From Streptomyces sp. BK340 (lineage in GTDB: Bacteria; Actinomycetota; Actinomycetes; Streptomycetales; Streptomycetaceae): a stretch of 64,000 bases of DNA. Shown here piece by piece: positions 1-8,659 of this stretch. A program made the position numbers and the translations under genes. Below the pieces are notes generated by a model. The model was not told the origin of the DNA. It did no database searches and was given only the letters and a program-made list of their open reading frames with translations. The first letter of the stretch is position 1, and every line of letters begins with the position of its first letter. The DNA lies in NCBI RefSeq assembly GCF_007827595.1, contig NZ_VISR01000016.1, positions 1-64,000 of the forward strand, read 5' to 3'.

Positions 1-86
1 GGGAACGGCGAGCCGACATCCACGAAGCCTTCCTCAAACTCGCCTGCTGCCTCATCACCCACCGACAACTGGGCTCATTGTGTTAG
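1..86 (+). mobile_element. IS5-family-like transposase, C-terminal fragment (cut by window edge)
   Basis: The frame starting at base 3 reads ERRADIHEAFLKLACCLITH, continues for a few residues and stops with TAG at 84-86. The pattern ERRADIHEAFL is typical of the extreme C-terminus of IS5-type transposases in Streptomyces, where the Tyr/Arg-rich segment contributes to the DDE core. Only the tail is inside the window, so it cannot be judged whether the element is intact. Its position at the left edge of the defence island suggests that insertion sequences helped assemble or trim the island. Confidence 0.55.
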
Positions 87-720
87 CCGTTGTAACTGCG
101 TGACAACGCCGACGGACGGCGGCGGACACCTGCGCACACCTACGAACCATCACAGCAGGTGAGAGGCACACCGGCCCAAGGTCGAACCTCCGCCCAAGTT
201 GCTTCGGGACGAAGGGGTCGTCAGCCAAGATCTCACCGCCACGCTTCTACCAGCGCGACTTGCTGCGGTCGACGGCCTGGCAGCGTGGCTGAGGCTGGTG
301 GGGGTGCGGCATGCCACACGCGTGCATGGTCGGTCGGTGCGCCCGCCGTCGCGGCTGACAGTCGCCGGCTGAGGTACAGACGGTCATACGGAAGGTGCCC
401 GCCACCAGCTGAGCCGGCGAAGGTGTTGGGCCGTTGGGCCAGCTGATCCCACCAAGCTCGAGACCCTCATGACATGCCGGCCCCACATGCCAGGTGACCT
501 CACCCGCCGCCGAAACCTGCAGCGGACACCTATGGACGTCTCTGCAGCTTCTCGACATGATGGTTGGTCACCCCTTCCACAGAGTGACCTAGGCAGGGGT
601 GGCCCACAGTCGTCCCCTCGCCTCAGATTCACCTTGCACACAGAAGCTCCACAATCAGCGACGAGGGGATATCTTCATCATCCAACCGTCTTGGACTGGA
701 AGGGCAGGACCAAGTACCAC
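87..720. other. Gene-free stretch between transposase tail and ATPase
   Basis: No protein with recognisable features is seen on either strand. The ATPase frame stays open back to 469, but the residues before 721 are low-complexity and have no counterpart in the paralogous ATPase at 10.6-12.0 kb, so this is read as leader DNA. The promoter of the left operon should lie here, but no clear -35/-10 pair could be picked out. Confidence 0.4.
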
Positions 721-2193
721 ATGGCGTACGACCTCGCGCCTCCTGAGCCCGTTGGGATGGTGGCTTCCCTTAGTTCTCTGGGCTACTCACTGCCGGACGC
801 CATCGCGGACTTGGTGGACAACAGCGTCTCGGCTAGGGCAGAGACGATCGATGTGGAGTTCACGTGGAACGGGCCCTCATCGTGGATAGCCGTGGTCGAC
901 GACGGTCATGGCATGTCGGAGGAGGCCTTGGTCACCGCGATGACCGTCGCGGCCCGCTGGTCAGCCACGGACCGCACGTCCAAGGATCTGGGCCGGTACG
1001 GAATGGGGCTGAAGTCGGCTTCTTTCTCCCAGTGCCGCCTGCTGACGGTCTGCACCGCGGAGGCCGACGGCCCTTGGCGCTCGCGAACATGGGACCTGGA
1101 CGTGGTTGAACAGACCGGTCAGTGGCGGTTGCTCCGACAGCCGCCGGCCGAGGCCGAGAAGGCCATGGAGCAACTCACCGCCGGGCGGTCCGTCGGCACG
1201 ATAGTGCTGTGGCACCGGCTCGCCGGGTACGGAGAGATCACCGCCGCCGATCGCAAGACTCAACGGCAGTTCTACGACGAGACCGAGAAGGTCCGCGGCC
1301 ACCTCGGTCTCGTCTTCGCCCGGTTCCTCTCCGGCTCGGCCGCGTTGACGTTGCGTGTCACGGGCTTGGCCGTCGAGCCGTGGGACCCGTTTCTGTCCAA
1401 CCACCCGTCGGTGCTGCATCACCCGGTGGAGAAGCTGCCACTCGAGGGGCACAAGGTCAGGGTCGAGCCGTACATACTCCCGGGACTGCAGCGGCTGACC
1501 CCTGCCGAGTCGGAACGTGCCGGAGGACCCAAGGGGTGGCTTCGGCAGCAGGGTTTCTACGTGTACCGCCGGAACCGTCTGATTCTGGCCGGGAGTTGGT
1601 TGGGCATACGCGGGCTTCGGCGCGAGGAGAAGTACAACCTGGCCCGCATCGCCGTCGACATCCCCGCGGAGACCGACGCCCAGTGGCAGGTTGATGTCCG
1701 GAAGGCGACAGTGGTGCCGCCGGTCGTACTTCGCCAGCATCTTCAGCGTATAGCGCGCACGGTTCGGTCCGCCGCAGCCGAGACCGTCCGCAACCGGGGT
1801 CAGATAGCGGCACGGCAGCGCGCCGAGAATCTCTCATTCGCGTGGAACGTACGGCGGGACGAGAACATGGTCCACTGCCGAATCAACCGAAAGCACCCCT
1901 TGGTGGAGGCGGTACTACGTGAGGGGGGCGGCGATCCGGGGAACATCCGGGCGCTGCTGCGGTTGCTGGAGGAGACGGTACCCGTGCCGGCGCTGCGTGT
2001 GCTGCACGAGACCGACACAGCAGATGACCCTGAACCCTTCGGTGGTCCGGGGAGGGCCACCGAGGAGGCGATCAAGGTGGCCCAGCGCATGTTCGATGTA
2101 CTTGTCGCCCAAGGCCGCTCTCCGCATGAGGCACGACAGGTCATCCGCACAACGCAACCATTCGACCAGCTGGATGGATTCTGGAACAAGTGA
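721..2193 (+). CDS. MORC/MutL-like GHKL ATPase of a restriction-like defence operon
   Basis: This 490-aa protein has the GHKL (HSP90/MutL/histidine kinase) ATP-binding fold. An N-box ADLVDNSVSA lies near residues 30-38, the G1 loop DDGHGM near 60-65 and the G2 loop LGRYGMGLKSASFSQC near 90-105. A second domain of S5 type follows. Such MORC-like ATPases are thought to clamp or remodel DNA on ATP binding. ATG 721 was chosen because the N-terminus then aligns with the paralogue at 10648-11967; the open frame reaches back to 469. Its stop overlaps an in-frame GTG of the Z1 gene (GTGA), consistent with one operon. The prokaryotic MORC-Z1 association is established; a phage-defence role here is inferred. 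Confidence 0.85.
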   Translation: MAYDLAPPEPVGMVASLSSLGYSLPDAIADLVDNSVSARAETIDVEFTWNGPSSWIAVVDDGHGMSEEALVTAMTVAARWSATDRTSKDLGRYGMGLKSASFSQCRLLTVCTAEADGPWRSRTWDLDVVEQTGQWRLLRQPPAEAEKAMEQLTAGRSVGTIVLWHRLAGYGEITAADRKTQRQFYDETEKVRGHLGLVFARFLSGSAALTLRVTGLAVEPWDPFLSNHPSVLHHPVEKLPLEGHKVRVEPYILPGLQRLTPAESERAGGPKGWLRQQGFYVYRRNRLILAGSWLGIRGLRREEKYNLARIAVDIPAETDAQWQVDVRKATVVPPVVLRQHLQRIARTVRSAAAETVRNRGQIAARQRAENLSFAWNVRRDENMVHCRINRKHPLVEAVLREGGGDPGNIRALLRLLEETVPVPALRVLHETDTADDPEPFGGPGRATEEAIKVAQRMFDVLVAQGRSPHEARQVIRTTQPFDQLDGFWNK

Positions 2194-2247
2194 CCGCCCG
2201 GGGTAGGGCGCACTCTGCTGTTCCCGTCCGTCAAGTTACAGATCTCC

Positions 2248-2257
2248 AGGGGGAGGA
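2248..2257 (+). promoter_or_regulatory. Strong ribosome binding site deciding the Z1 start
   Basis: The sequence AGGGGGAGGA ends four bases before GTG 2262. The alternative GTG at 2190, overlapping the ATPase stop, has no comparable Shine-Dalgarno sequence. The internal start at 2262 is therefore preferred. Confidence 0.6.
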
Positions 2258-2261
2258 ACTC

Positions 2262-5048
2262 GTGGATCCGGCGGTCATCAAGGATCTGTCCTATGCGCTG
2301 AAGGTGGCCATCCAGTTTCTGCCGGAAGACCGGCAGGCTACTTCGGACGAGGTGACCAAGGCTGTTGAGACGGCCAGGATGGTCGCCGGCCTCAACGGCG
2401 TGACGGTGGAGGCAGCCGATCTACGCAAGCTCGTAGAGTCCCGCACCACCATCTTTCAGGAGAGCTCAGCAGGGCTGAGTGACAGTGAGAACCACGTCCG
2501 GTGGCTGCCCGATGCCAAGAACGACCGTTCGTGGCCCTTCTGGACCCGGTACGAACGCTTCCTGAAGCATTCGCGAGGCATGCCGCTCCAGGTAGTGAAC
2601 AGCATCGACCGGACGACGGACGAGGTCCTCGGGGAGCTGGAGGATCCGCACCGACCCGGTTCTTGGCGTCGGATGGGGCTGGTGATCGGCCAGGTGCAGT
2701 CCGGGAAGACTGGCCAGTTCATCGGTCTGGCGGCGAAGGCTGCCGACGCCGGATACCGACTGATCGTCGTCTTCGCCGGTGTCCTCAACGATCTTCGTGC
2801 CCAGACCCAGCTCCGCATCGACGAGGGCTTGCTGGGCTTCGACACCCAGTACCAGCTCCGGTCCGACCAAGAGGGTGCCGACCGTTACATCGGCGTCGGC
2901 GCCATGGCTGGTGAGCCTCGCCTTCACGTCGCTTCGCTGACCAACAGCACCGAGAAGGGTGACTTCGACCGGAAGACCGCCTCCAAGGCGAACCTGCCGA
3001 TCGGCAACTTCCCGGTCGTTCTCGTGATCAAGAAGCATCCGAAGATCATCGACTACCTGCGTACCTGGGTCACGGAGGTCCACGGCGTCGAGGACCCCAA
3101 GACGGGTCGCAAGATAGTGCAGGACATTCCGCTCTTCGTCATCGACGACGAGGCCGACAACGCGTCCGTGAACACGGCCGGTGACGGCGCTGACCCCACC
3201 AGTATCAACGCCGCCATACGCAAGCTGCTGACCAGTTTCGACAAGTCGTCCTACGTGGGCTACACCGCGACCCCCTACGCGAACATCTACATAGACCCGG
3301 ATGCTGACCACGACAGCCTCGGCGGCGACCTGTTCCCCGAGAGCTTCATCCGAACGCTGCGAGCGCCGTCCAACTACCTCGGCCCGGAGCGCCTGTTCGG
3401 TCTGCGCGCCTACGCGGAAGAAGAGGACATCGACCCACTGCCGCTGGTGCGTCATGTCGACGACACCGACAAGTGGGTCCCCGAAAAACACAAGTCCGGC
3501 TTCACGGTGACCGCCGAGTTGCCGGATTCGTTGCGACGCGCCGTCCACTCCTTCGTGCTGACCTGCGCCGCCCGCCGTGCGCGGGGGCAGGTGGACGTCC
3601 ACAACTCGATGCTGGTGCACGTCACACGCTTCACCAAGGTCCAGGGGCAGGTCCGAGATCAGATCGACGACTACGTGAGGCTGCTCCGGAGCGGCCTGAG
3701 GGACCGCTACGGAGAGGCGTCTCGTGCGCACATGAACGAACTGCGGCGCTTGTGGGAGGAGGACTTCGAGCCCACTACCGCCTTCTTCACCGCGGACGAA
3801 GCCGAACGGCTGTCCTGGGAGCAGACCGCCGCCGAAATTCTGCCCGCGATCCAGAAGCTCGAGGTGAAGGCCATCAACGGGGTGGCCAAGGACGTACTCG
3901 ACTACTACTCGAACCGGCACACAGGCATGTACGTCATCGCTGTCGGCGGGCAGAAGCTGTCGCGTGGCCTCACCCTCGAGGGTCTATCGGTGAGCTACTA
4001 CCTGCGTTTCGCCAAGACCTACGACACCCTGCTGCAGATGGGCCGCTGGTTCGGATACCGACCCGGCTACGAGGACCTCTGCCGGCTTCACACGACCACG
4101 CAGTTGGTGGCGGCCTACGAGGAGATCACAGCCGCGACCGACGAACTCCGCCGGGACATCGAGGAGATGGCGGCGATTGGCCTCACTCCTCGTGAGTTCG
4201 GTCTCAAGGTGCGCACTTCCTCCCTGGGTCTGAGCATCACAGCCGCCAACAAGATGCGTCAGGGCACGCGGGTGCGGCTCAGCTTCTCCGGCGAACTCGC
4301 AGAGACGACCATCTTCCCTGTCACCAACGGGGAGCCGAAGCACAACTTCGACAGCCTGCAGACATTCGTCGGCACCCTCCTGGCGCAGACCCCCCCGGAG
4401 GTCGACCCCAAGACTGGCAGTCTCGTGTGGTCAGAGGTCCCGGCAGAGGTGGTCGCGTCCGGCTTCTTCGACCCCTACAAGTCCGCGCCGGAGGCGAACC
4501 GGATCCGTCCGGACGCCATCTCTGCCTACATCCAGCAGTGCGCCAAAGCTGGGGAGCTCGGCCGGTGGACCGTCCGGATCGTCTCCCGCCGGGGAGCGGA
4601 CATGCCCGTCGACCTCGCGGGACACACTCTGGGCGCGGTCACACGAGCGGCCTCCAAGACCGCGCGCCCGGACCCCACGAAGCACACCATCAAGCGCATC
4701 CTGAACCCCAAGGACGAGTCGCTCGACCTCGACCCGGAGCAGTACAAGGCCGCTTGGGAGGCGACGAAAAAAGCCGCCGAGGGGCGCAAGAACCGCAACG
4801 GAGAACCGCTCGCACCTACCCTGCCCACGGGTGAGCCTCTTCGCTGGCAGCGTCGCCCCGACCAGGCTCACCTGCTCATCTACATGATGGAGCCGCCGCA
4901 GGCGAACCCCGACATCCCCTTGATCGGGTTCGCCGCCAGCTTCCCTTTCTCCAAGGCCCACACTGCGACCGAGTACGTCGTGAATGCTCCATGGTGGAAG
5001 GACGACTCGGACGATCTCAGCGACGAGGACGGGGCCGAGGACGCGTGA
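2262..5048 (+). CDS. Z1-domain SF2 helicase-like ATPase
   Basis: This 928-aa protein (952 aa if GTG 2190 is used) carries the Z1 endonuclease-associated domain in a superfamily-2 ATPase framework. Visible motifs are a Walker A GQVQSGKT near residue 145, Walker B FVIDDEADN near 295, motif III YTATPYANIYID near 334 and an arginine-finger motif VI QMGRWFGYR near 592-600. Z1 proteins are the signature of a restriction-like operon with MORC ATPases, DUF4420 nucleases and AIPR proteins. The likely role is ATP-driven DNA translocation coupled to the nuclease. Its stop overlaps the next start (GTGA at 5045-5048). Confidence 0.88.
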   Translation: MDPAVIKDLSYALKVAIQFLPEDRQATSDEVTKAVETARMVAGLNGVTVEAADLRKLVESRTTIFQESSAGLSDSENHVRWLPDAKNDRSWPFWTRYERFLKHSRGMPLQVVNSIDRTTDEVLGELEDPHRPGSWRRMGLVIGQVQSGKTGQFIGLAAKAADAGYRLIVVFAGVLNDLRAQTQLRIDEGLLGFDTQYQLRSDQEGADRYIGVGAMAGEPRLHVASLTNSTEKGDFDRKTASKANLPIGNFPVVLVIKKHPKIIDYLRTWVTEVHGVEDPKTGRKIVQDIPLFVIDDEADNASVNTAGDGADPTSINAAIRKLLTSFDKSSYVGYTATPYANIYIDPDADHDSLGGDLFPESFIRTLRAPSNYLGPERLFGLRAYAEEEDIDPLPLVRHVDDTDKWVPEKHKSGFTVTAELPDSLRRAVHSFVLTCAARRARGQVDVHNSMLVHVTRFTKVQGQVRDQIDDYVRLLRSGLRDRYGEASRAHMNELRRLWEEDFEPTTAFFTADEAERLSWEQTAAEILPAIQKLEVKAINGVAKDVLDYYSNRHTGMYVIAVGGQKLSRGLTLEGLSVSYYLRFAKTYDTLLQMGRWFGYRPGYEDLCRLHTTTQLVAAYEEITAATDELRRDIEEMAAIGLTPREFGLKVRTSSLGLSITAANKMRQGTRVRLSFSGELAETTIFPVTNGEPKHNFDSLQTFVGTLLAQTPPEVDPKTGSLVWSEVPAEVVASGFFDPYKSAPEANRIRPDAISAYIQQCAKAGELGRWTVRIVSRRGADMPVDLAGHTLGAVTRAASKTARPDPTKHTIKRILNPKDESLDLDPEQYKAAWEATKKAAEGRKNRNGEPLAPTLPTGEPLRWQRRPDQAHLLIYMMEPPQANPDIPLIGFAASFPFSKAHTATEYVVNAPWWKDDSDDLSDEDGAEDA

Positions 5049-6049
5049 TCGACGAATCACTGTGGCAGGAGCTGGAGGCACCACAGCCGGACCGAGGGCG
5101 CTCCACCCGGCGGTTGTTCCCCGAGAGCGGGCACGACATCCATGTGGGCGTGTCCCACCCGGGAGGGCAACGCATGCTGCTGCTGAGAGGTGGTTCACGA
5201 GCGGTCGACCGTGCGCGCCCCCTCTTTGTCGGCCTGCGGGAGACTCACGGCCTGAGCCTGTCCTGCAGTTCGGTGAGCAGCCGTGAGTTCGAGCTCCAGA
5301 TATCCCTGACCGCCGGCGAACTGCGGGAGGTTTTCACCCCTCTCGCGGAAGACATCGCGCGTACCTCGAAGGACGCGTCGTCGGAAACCGTCCTCGAGCG
5401 GGCGGTCCGACGGTTCACGCACTGGCAGCAGCTCATGCGCAGTGTCGGATCCCAGGGCCTGGGCAGAGAGGCCCGGCTGGGGCTCTACGGGGAGCTGCGC
5501 TACCTTCGTACCCACCTGCTCACTACCATCCCGACGCGTGCGGCGGTGGAGGCGTGGACCGGGCCAGAGGGTAGCAACCAGGACTTCCAGCTCCCGTCCG
5601 TCGCGATCGAGGTCAAAACGACCGCCAAGAAGAACCCGAGCACCGTCCGGATCGCCAACGAACGGCAACTCGACGATCGTGGTATCGGCCGCCTGGTGCT
5701 CGTACACCTGGCTCTCGACGAGCGCCGAGGTGGGCTCGGCGAGAGCCTCAACTCAGTCGTGGACGACATCCGTATCGCCGCCAGCGGCACATCGGCATCC
5801 GCCCTGTTCGAGCACCGTCTGCTCCAGTCCGGCTATTTGCCGCACCAGCGGGACCTCTACGATGAACCGCGTTACACACTGCGTCACGCCGACCTGTGGA
5901 CCGTCGGCAAGGGATTCCCGCGCATCGTGGAGGCCGACCTGCCCGACGGGGTCGGCAACTGCGCCTACGACATCAGCGTCACCGCGCTTGAGAAGCACCG
6001 CACCACGACCGAAGAGGTCACCGAAGTAATCAGAGGTACTGATGGCTGA
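5045..6049 (+). CDS. DUF4420 PD-(D/E)XK-type endonuclease
   Basis: This 334-aa protein starts at GTG 5045, overlapping the Z1 stop by four bases; the open frame goes back to 4991 but that part duplicates Z1 coding sequence. The centre contains SNQDFQLPSVAIEVKTTAKK, the D-x(n)-(D/E)xK pattern of a PD-(D/E)XK nuclease with EVK as the catalytic strand. Family knowledge: DUF4420 (PF14390) proteins accompany Z1 and MORC genes and are the presumed cleavage subunit. It overlaps the AIPR gene by eight bases, so the four genes are translationally coupled and probably form one complex. Confidence 0.82.
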   Translation: MIDESLWQELEAPQPDRGRSTRRLFPESGHDIHVGVSHPGGQRMLLLRGGSRAVDRARPLFVGLRETHGLSLSCSSVSSREFELQISLTAGELREVFTPLAEDIARTSKDASSETVLERAVRRFTHWQQLMRSVGSQGLGREARLGLYGELRYLRTHLLTTIPTRAAVEAWTGPEGSNQDFQLPSVAIEVKTTAKKNPSTVRIANERQLDDRGIGRLVLVHLALDERRGGLGESLNSVVDDIRIAASGTSASALFEHRLLQSGYLPHQRDLYDEPRYTLRHADLWTVGKGFPRIVEADLPDGVGNCAYDISVTALEKHRTTTEEVTEVIRGTDG

Positions 6050-8042
6050 GCTGCCCCTTGCCGACTACGCCCGTACGCTCACGGGCGACATACAGACCTT
6101 GGCAGAAGCGGAGGACGGCTCCATCCCGAAGACGTTCACCCGTTGGGTTCTGGAGCAGTTGGAGGAGTCCGGCTTCGTCTCCAACATGACCGTCGCCTAC
6201 CACAGCGGGCACGGTGTCATGGTGTACGGCTTCGGGTACAGCGACGACCGCTCGGTCCTCGACCTCTACACCACAGTCTTCAGCCTCGAACCCATGGTCG
6301 ACAGGCTGACCAAGGCGGACGTGACAAAGCACTACCGCAGGCTGCTCGCCTTCCTGCAGAAGGCCGGCAGCATCCGGGGCAACTTCGATCAGCCCACCGA
6401 GGTGCACCAACTGTGCGAGGGCGTCGAGAAGCTGCTTTCCAACGCCTCCAAGGTGCGCCTCTTCCTGTTCAGCAACTGCGAGTCGGCGGCCCGCACGCAG
6501 CCGGAGCCCACTGACTTCCAGGGCCTCCCCGTCGAGCATCACCTCTGGGACCTGGCCCGGATCTACCGTCAGCAGACGTCCGGTGCCGCCAGCGAGCCGA
6601 TCGTTGTGGAGTTCGACCCGCCGATCAACTGCCTGTCGGTGCAGAGCATCGAGCCCAATCTTTCGGTCACCCTCGCCGTCGTTCCCGGACGCCATCTCGC
6701 CGAGCTGTACGAGGAGCACCGCACGCGTCTTCTCGAACTCAACGTGCGCGCGTTCCTGCAGGCCCGTACTGCGGTCAACCGGGGTATCCGCCTCACCCTG
6801 CTCAATGAACCGGGGCGGTTCCTGGCCTACAACAACGGAATCACGGCGACGGCGACCGACGCGACGTTCGTCGAGGACGCCGAAGGCAGGCGCGTCGGCA
6901 TCCGCAGTCTCACTGGTCTCCAGATCGTGAACGGCGGGCAGACCACCGCCACCCTCCACCACGTCTTCAAGCGGGACAAGAGGGATCTGGACGGTGTCAG
7001 CGTCCAGATGAAGCTGACGCTGATGGGTTCGGACGACCTGATGGAAATTGTCCCGAGCATCTCGCAGTACTCGAATACCCAGAACAAGGTCACTCTGGTC
7101 GATCTCTCGGCCAACGACAAGTTCCAGGTCGAATTCGAACGGGTCAGCCGCACCCTGTGGGCGCCACCAACCACCCCCGGCGGTCCGCAGACACGCTGGT
7201 TCTACGAGCGGGCCCGTGGCTCGTACGCCGTGGAAGAGGCGAAGCACACAGCACCCGCAGCACGGCGCAAGTTCAAGGCCGAGAACCCGGCCTCCCAACG
7301 ATTCGCCAAGTCTGACCTGGCCAAGTTCGTCAACGCGTGGAACGGGTTGCCGCACCTGGTAAGCCGTGGAGCGCAGAAGAACTTCGCCGCCTTCCAGGCT
7401 GAAACCAAGAAGCAGCCCCCAGTCATCGATGCGGACTACTGTCGCCGAACGGTCGCCATGGGCATCCTCTTCAAGGCGGTCGACAAGGTAGCCAAGGTCC
7501 ACGACGCAGGAAGCCACAAGGCTCTGATCACGGCCTACACGATGGCCCGCCTCTGCGTGGAGACCGAGCGGCGCATCGACCTCGACCGCATCTGGCGAGA
7601 GCAGAAGGTGAGTGATGCGGTCGTCCAGGCCGCCGACGATCTTTGTCTTCTGATCATGGACATGGTTATCCAGGAGGGCAAGCTTGTCACCGAGTGGGCG
7701 AAGAGCAGCAAGTGCTGGGAAGAGGTTTCTGGCATCCCTTGGACCGTTCCGGACGAACTGGCCGAGGAGCTGCTGGCGCGGCCCGTAGAGTTCGCGGTGG
7801 ACACTCGGGAGGAAGAGGAGGAGCAGCTCTCCCGGCTCAAGCAGATCCAGCTGAGGGAGTGGGAGATGCTGGCCGACTGGGCGCGGGAGACACGCGCCCT
7901 GGAGCTGGCCGAGCAGCAAATCGCCACTACGATCGCCGCCAAGCTGGCGACCGACAGCACCATCACCCCGGCCCAGGTCAGGAAGGCACTCGAGGTGTAC
8001 GACAACGCGATCGAAGAGGGCTTCACCGCGTTCGCGCCATAG
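6042..8042 (+). CDS. AIPR (abortive infection phage resistance) domain protein
   Basis: This 666-aa protein contains an AIPR domain (PF10592) around residues 200-400, seen in FLAYNNGITATAT and GLQIVNGGQTTATLHHV. The C-terminus is charged and helical, with a run of Glu/Arg around residues 585-610 and a final segment ending in AFAP. AIPR proteins occur in abortive-infection loci and in the MORC-Z1-DUF4420 neighbourhood; their biochemical activity is not settled. ATG 6042 lies inside the end of the nuclease gene, marking the last gene of the tight four-gene block. A decayed copy of its C-terminal coding sequence lies at 8338-8406. Confidence 0.85.
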   Translation: MAELPLADYARTLTGDIQTLAEAEDGSIPKTFTRWVLEQLEESGFVSNMTVAYHSGHGVMVYGFGYSDDRSVLDLYTTVFSLEPMVDRLTKADVTKHYRRLLAFLQKAGSIRGNFDQPTEVHQLCEGVEKLLSNASKVRLFLFSNCESAARTQPEPTDFQGLPVEHHLWDLARIYRQQTSGAASEPIVVEFDPPINCLSVQSIEPNLSVTLAVVPGRHLAELYEEHRTRLLELNVRAFLQARTAVNRGIRLTLLNEPGRFLAYNNGITATATDATFVEDAEGRRVGIRSLTGLQIVNGGQTTATLHHVFKRDKRDLDGVSVQMKLTLMGSDDLMEIVPSISQYSNTQNKVTLVDLSANDKFQVEFERVSRTLWAPPTTPGGPQTRWFYERARGSYAVEEAKHTAPAARRKFKAENPASQRFAKSDLAKFVNAWNGLPHLVSRGAQKNFAAFQAETKKQPPVIDADYCRRTVAMGILFKAVDKVAKVHDAGSHKALITAYTMARLCVETERRIDLDRIWREQKVSDAVVQAADDLCLLIMDMVIQEGKLVTEWAKSSKCWEEVSGIPWTVPDELAEELLARPVEFAVDTREEEEEQLSRLKQIQLREWEMLADWARETRALELAEQQIATTIAAKLATDSTITPAQVRKALEVYDNAIEEGFTAFAP

Positions 8043-8659
8043 GACGGTGCGTGAGGGCTCGCTTACGGGACGAAGAGCGCTTTAGGAGCAGGCCCTCGCC
8101 AACCTTGATCGGGACGTGACCTGCCGTCGTCCTCCTCGATGGCGGCCTGGCTGTACAGATCGTCCGCCAGGGCTTGCCGACGCAGTGCTCGCCCAGCGGG
8201 CACCTCGCGCGGCCGGGCTGGCTGACTTTGCAGTACGCGGTGCAATCACGCCGAAGAGCGGCCGTACGAAGCAACGAGCCCTTGCCAGCGCCGACGCGGA
8301 GGAAGGCGACGCCGCATCGTGAGAAGCTCCCTGGAAGTGGGCCCAACAGGCACGTGCCTTGGAGCTCTCCGAGCAGCAGCTTGTGGTGACGATCGCCGCG
8401 GGCTGACCCTCGAAGACGAGATCAGGTCTCCGCAACTAGGGCCGACCCTGGAAATCCGCAGGCAGGCGCTCGGTGTCGGCCTCAGTTCTGCTCGCTATCT
8501 CTCCCAGGGCCCCATGGCTGGAGCCGACCCCGTACGGCGGGATGCAGCGACCCTTCCTCTAGCGGGTCCGAGGATGGCGTCGGGTGCGGACAGCGCGGTC
8601 CCGCCGCCCCGTCCGAAGTAGCAAAGGTAACCTGTGCTGGTGTTTTCTCAGGAGGCGTC
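8043..8659. other. Spacer between AIPR and methyltransferase genes
   Basis: No intact gene is seen in this 617-base gap, although short frames cross it. It contains the decayed AIPR tail at 8338-8406. The methyltransferase ribosome-binding site GGAGG lies at 8651-8655. The gap looks like the scar of a duplication followed by deletion, and probably also holds a separate promoter for the methyltransferase. Confidence 0.5.
8338..8406 (+). pseudogene. Decayed duplicate of the AIPR C-terminal end
   Basis: The frame here reads WAQQARALELSEQQLVVTIA, then AG and a stop. The intact AIPR gene has WARETRALELAEQQIATTIA at about 7876-7935, so about 14 of 21 aligned residues are identical and the DNA is also clearly alike. 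The preceding bases can be matched to the AIPR segment before this point only by allowing a frameshift. This is the tail of a second, lost AIPR-like gene. Confidence 0.65.

Noticed and set aside
6030..7919. 629-residue open frame antisense to the AIPR gene
   Set aside because: It mirrors the codon pattern of AIPR, has no motifs or ribosome-binding site, and is a usual high-GC shadow.
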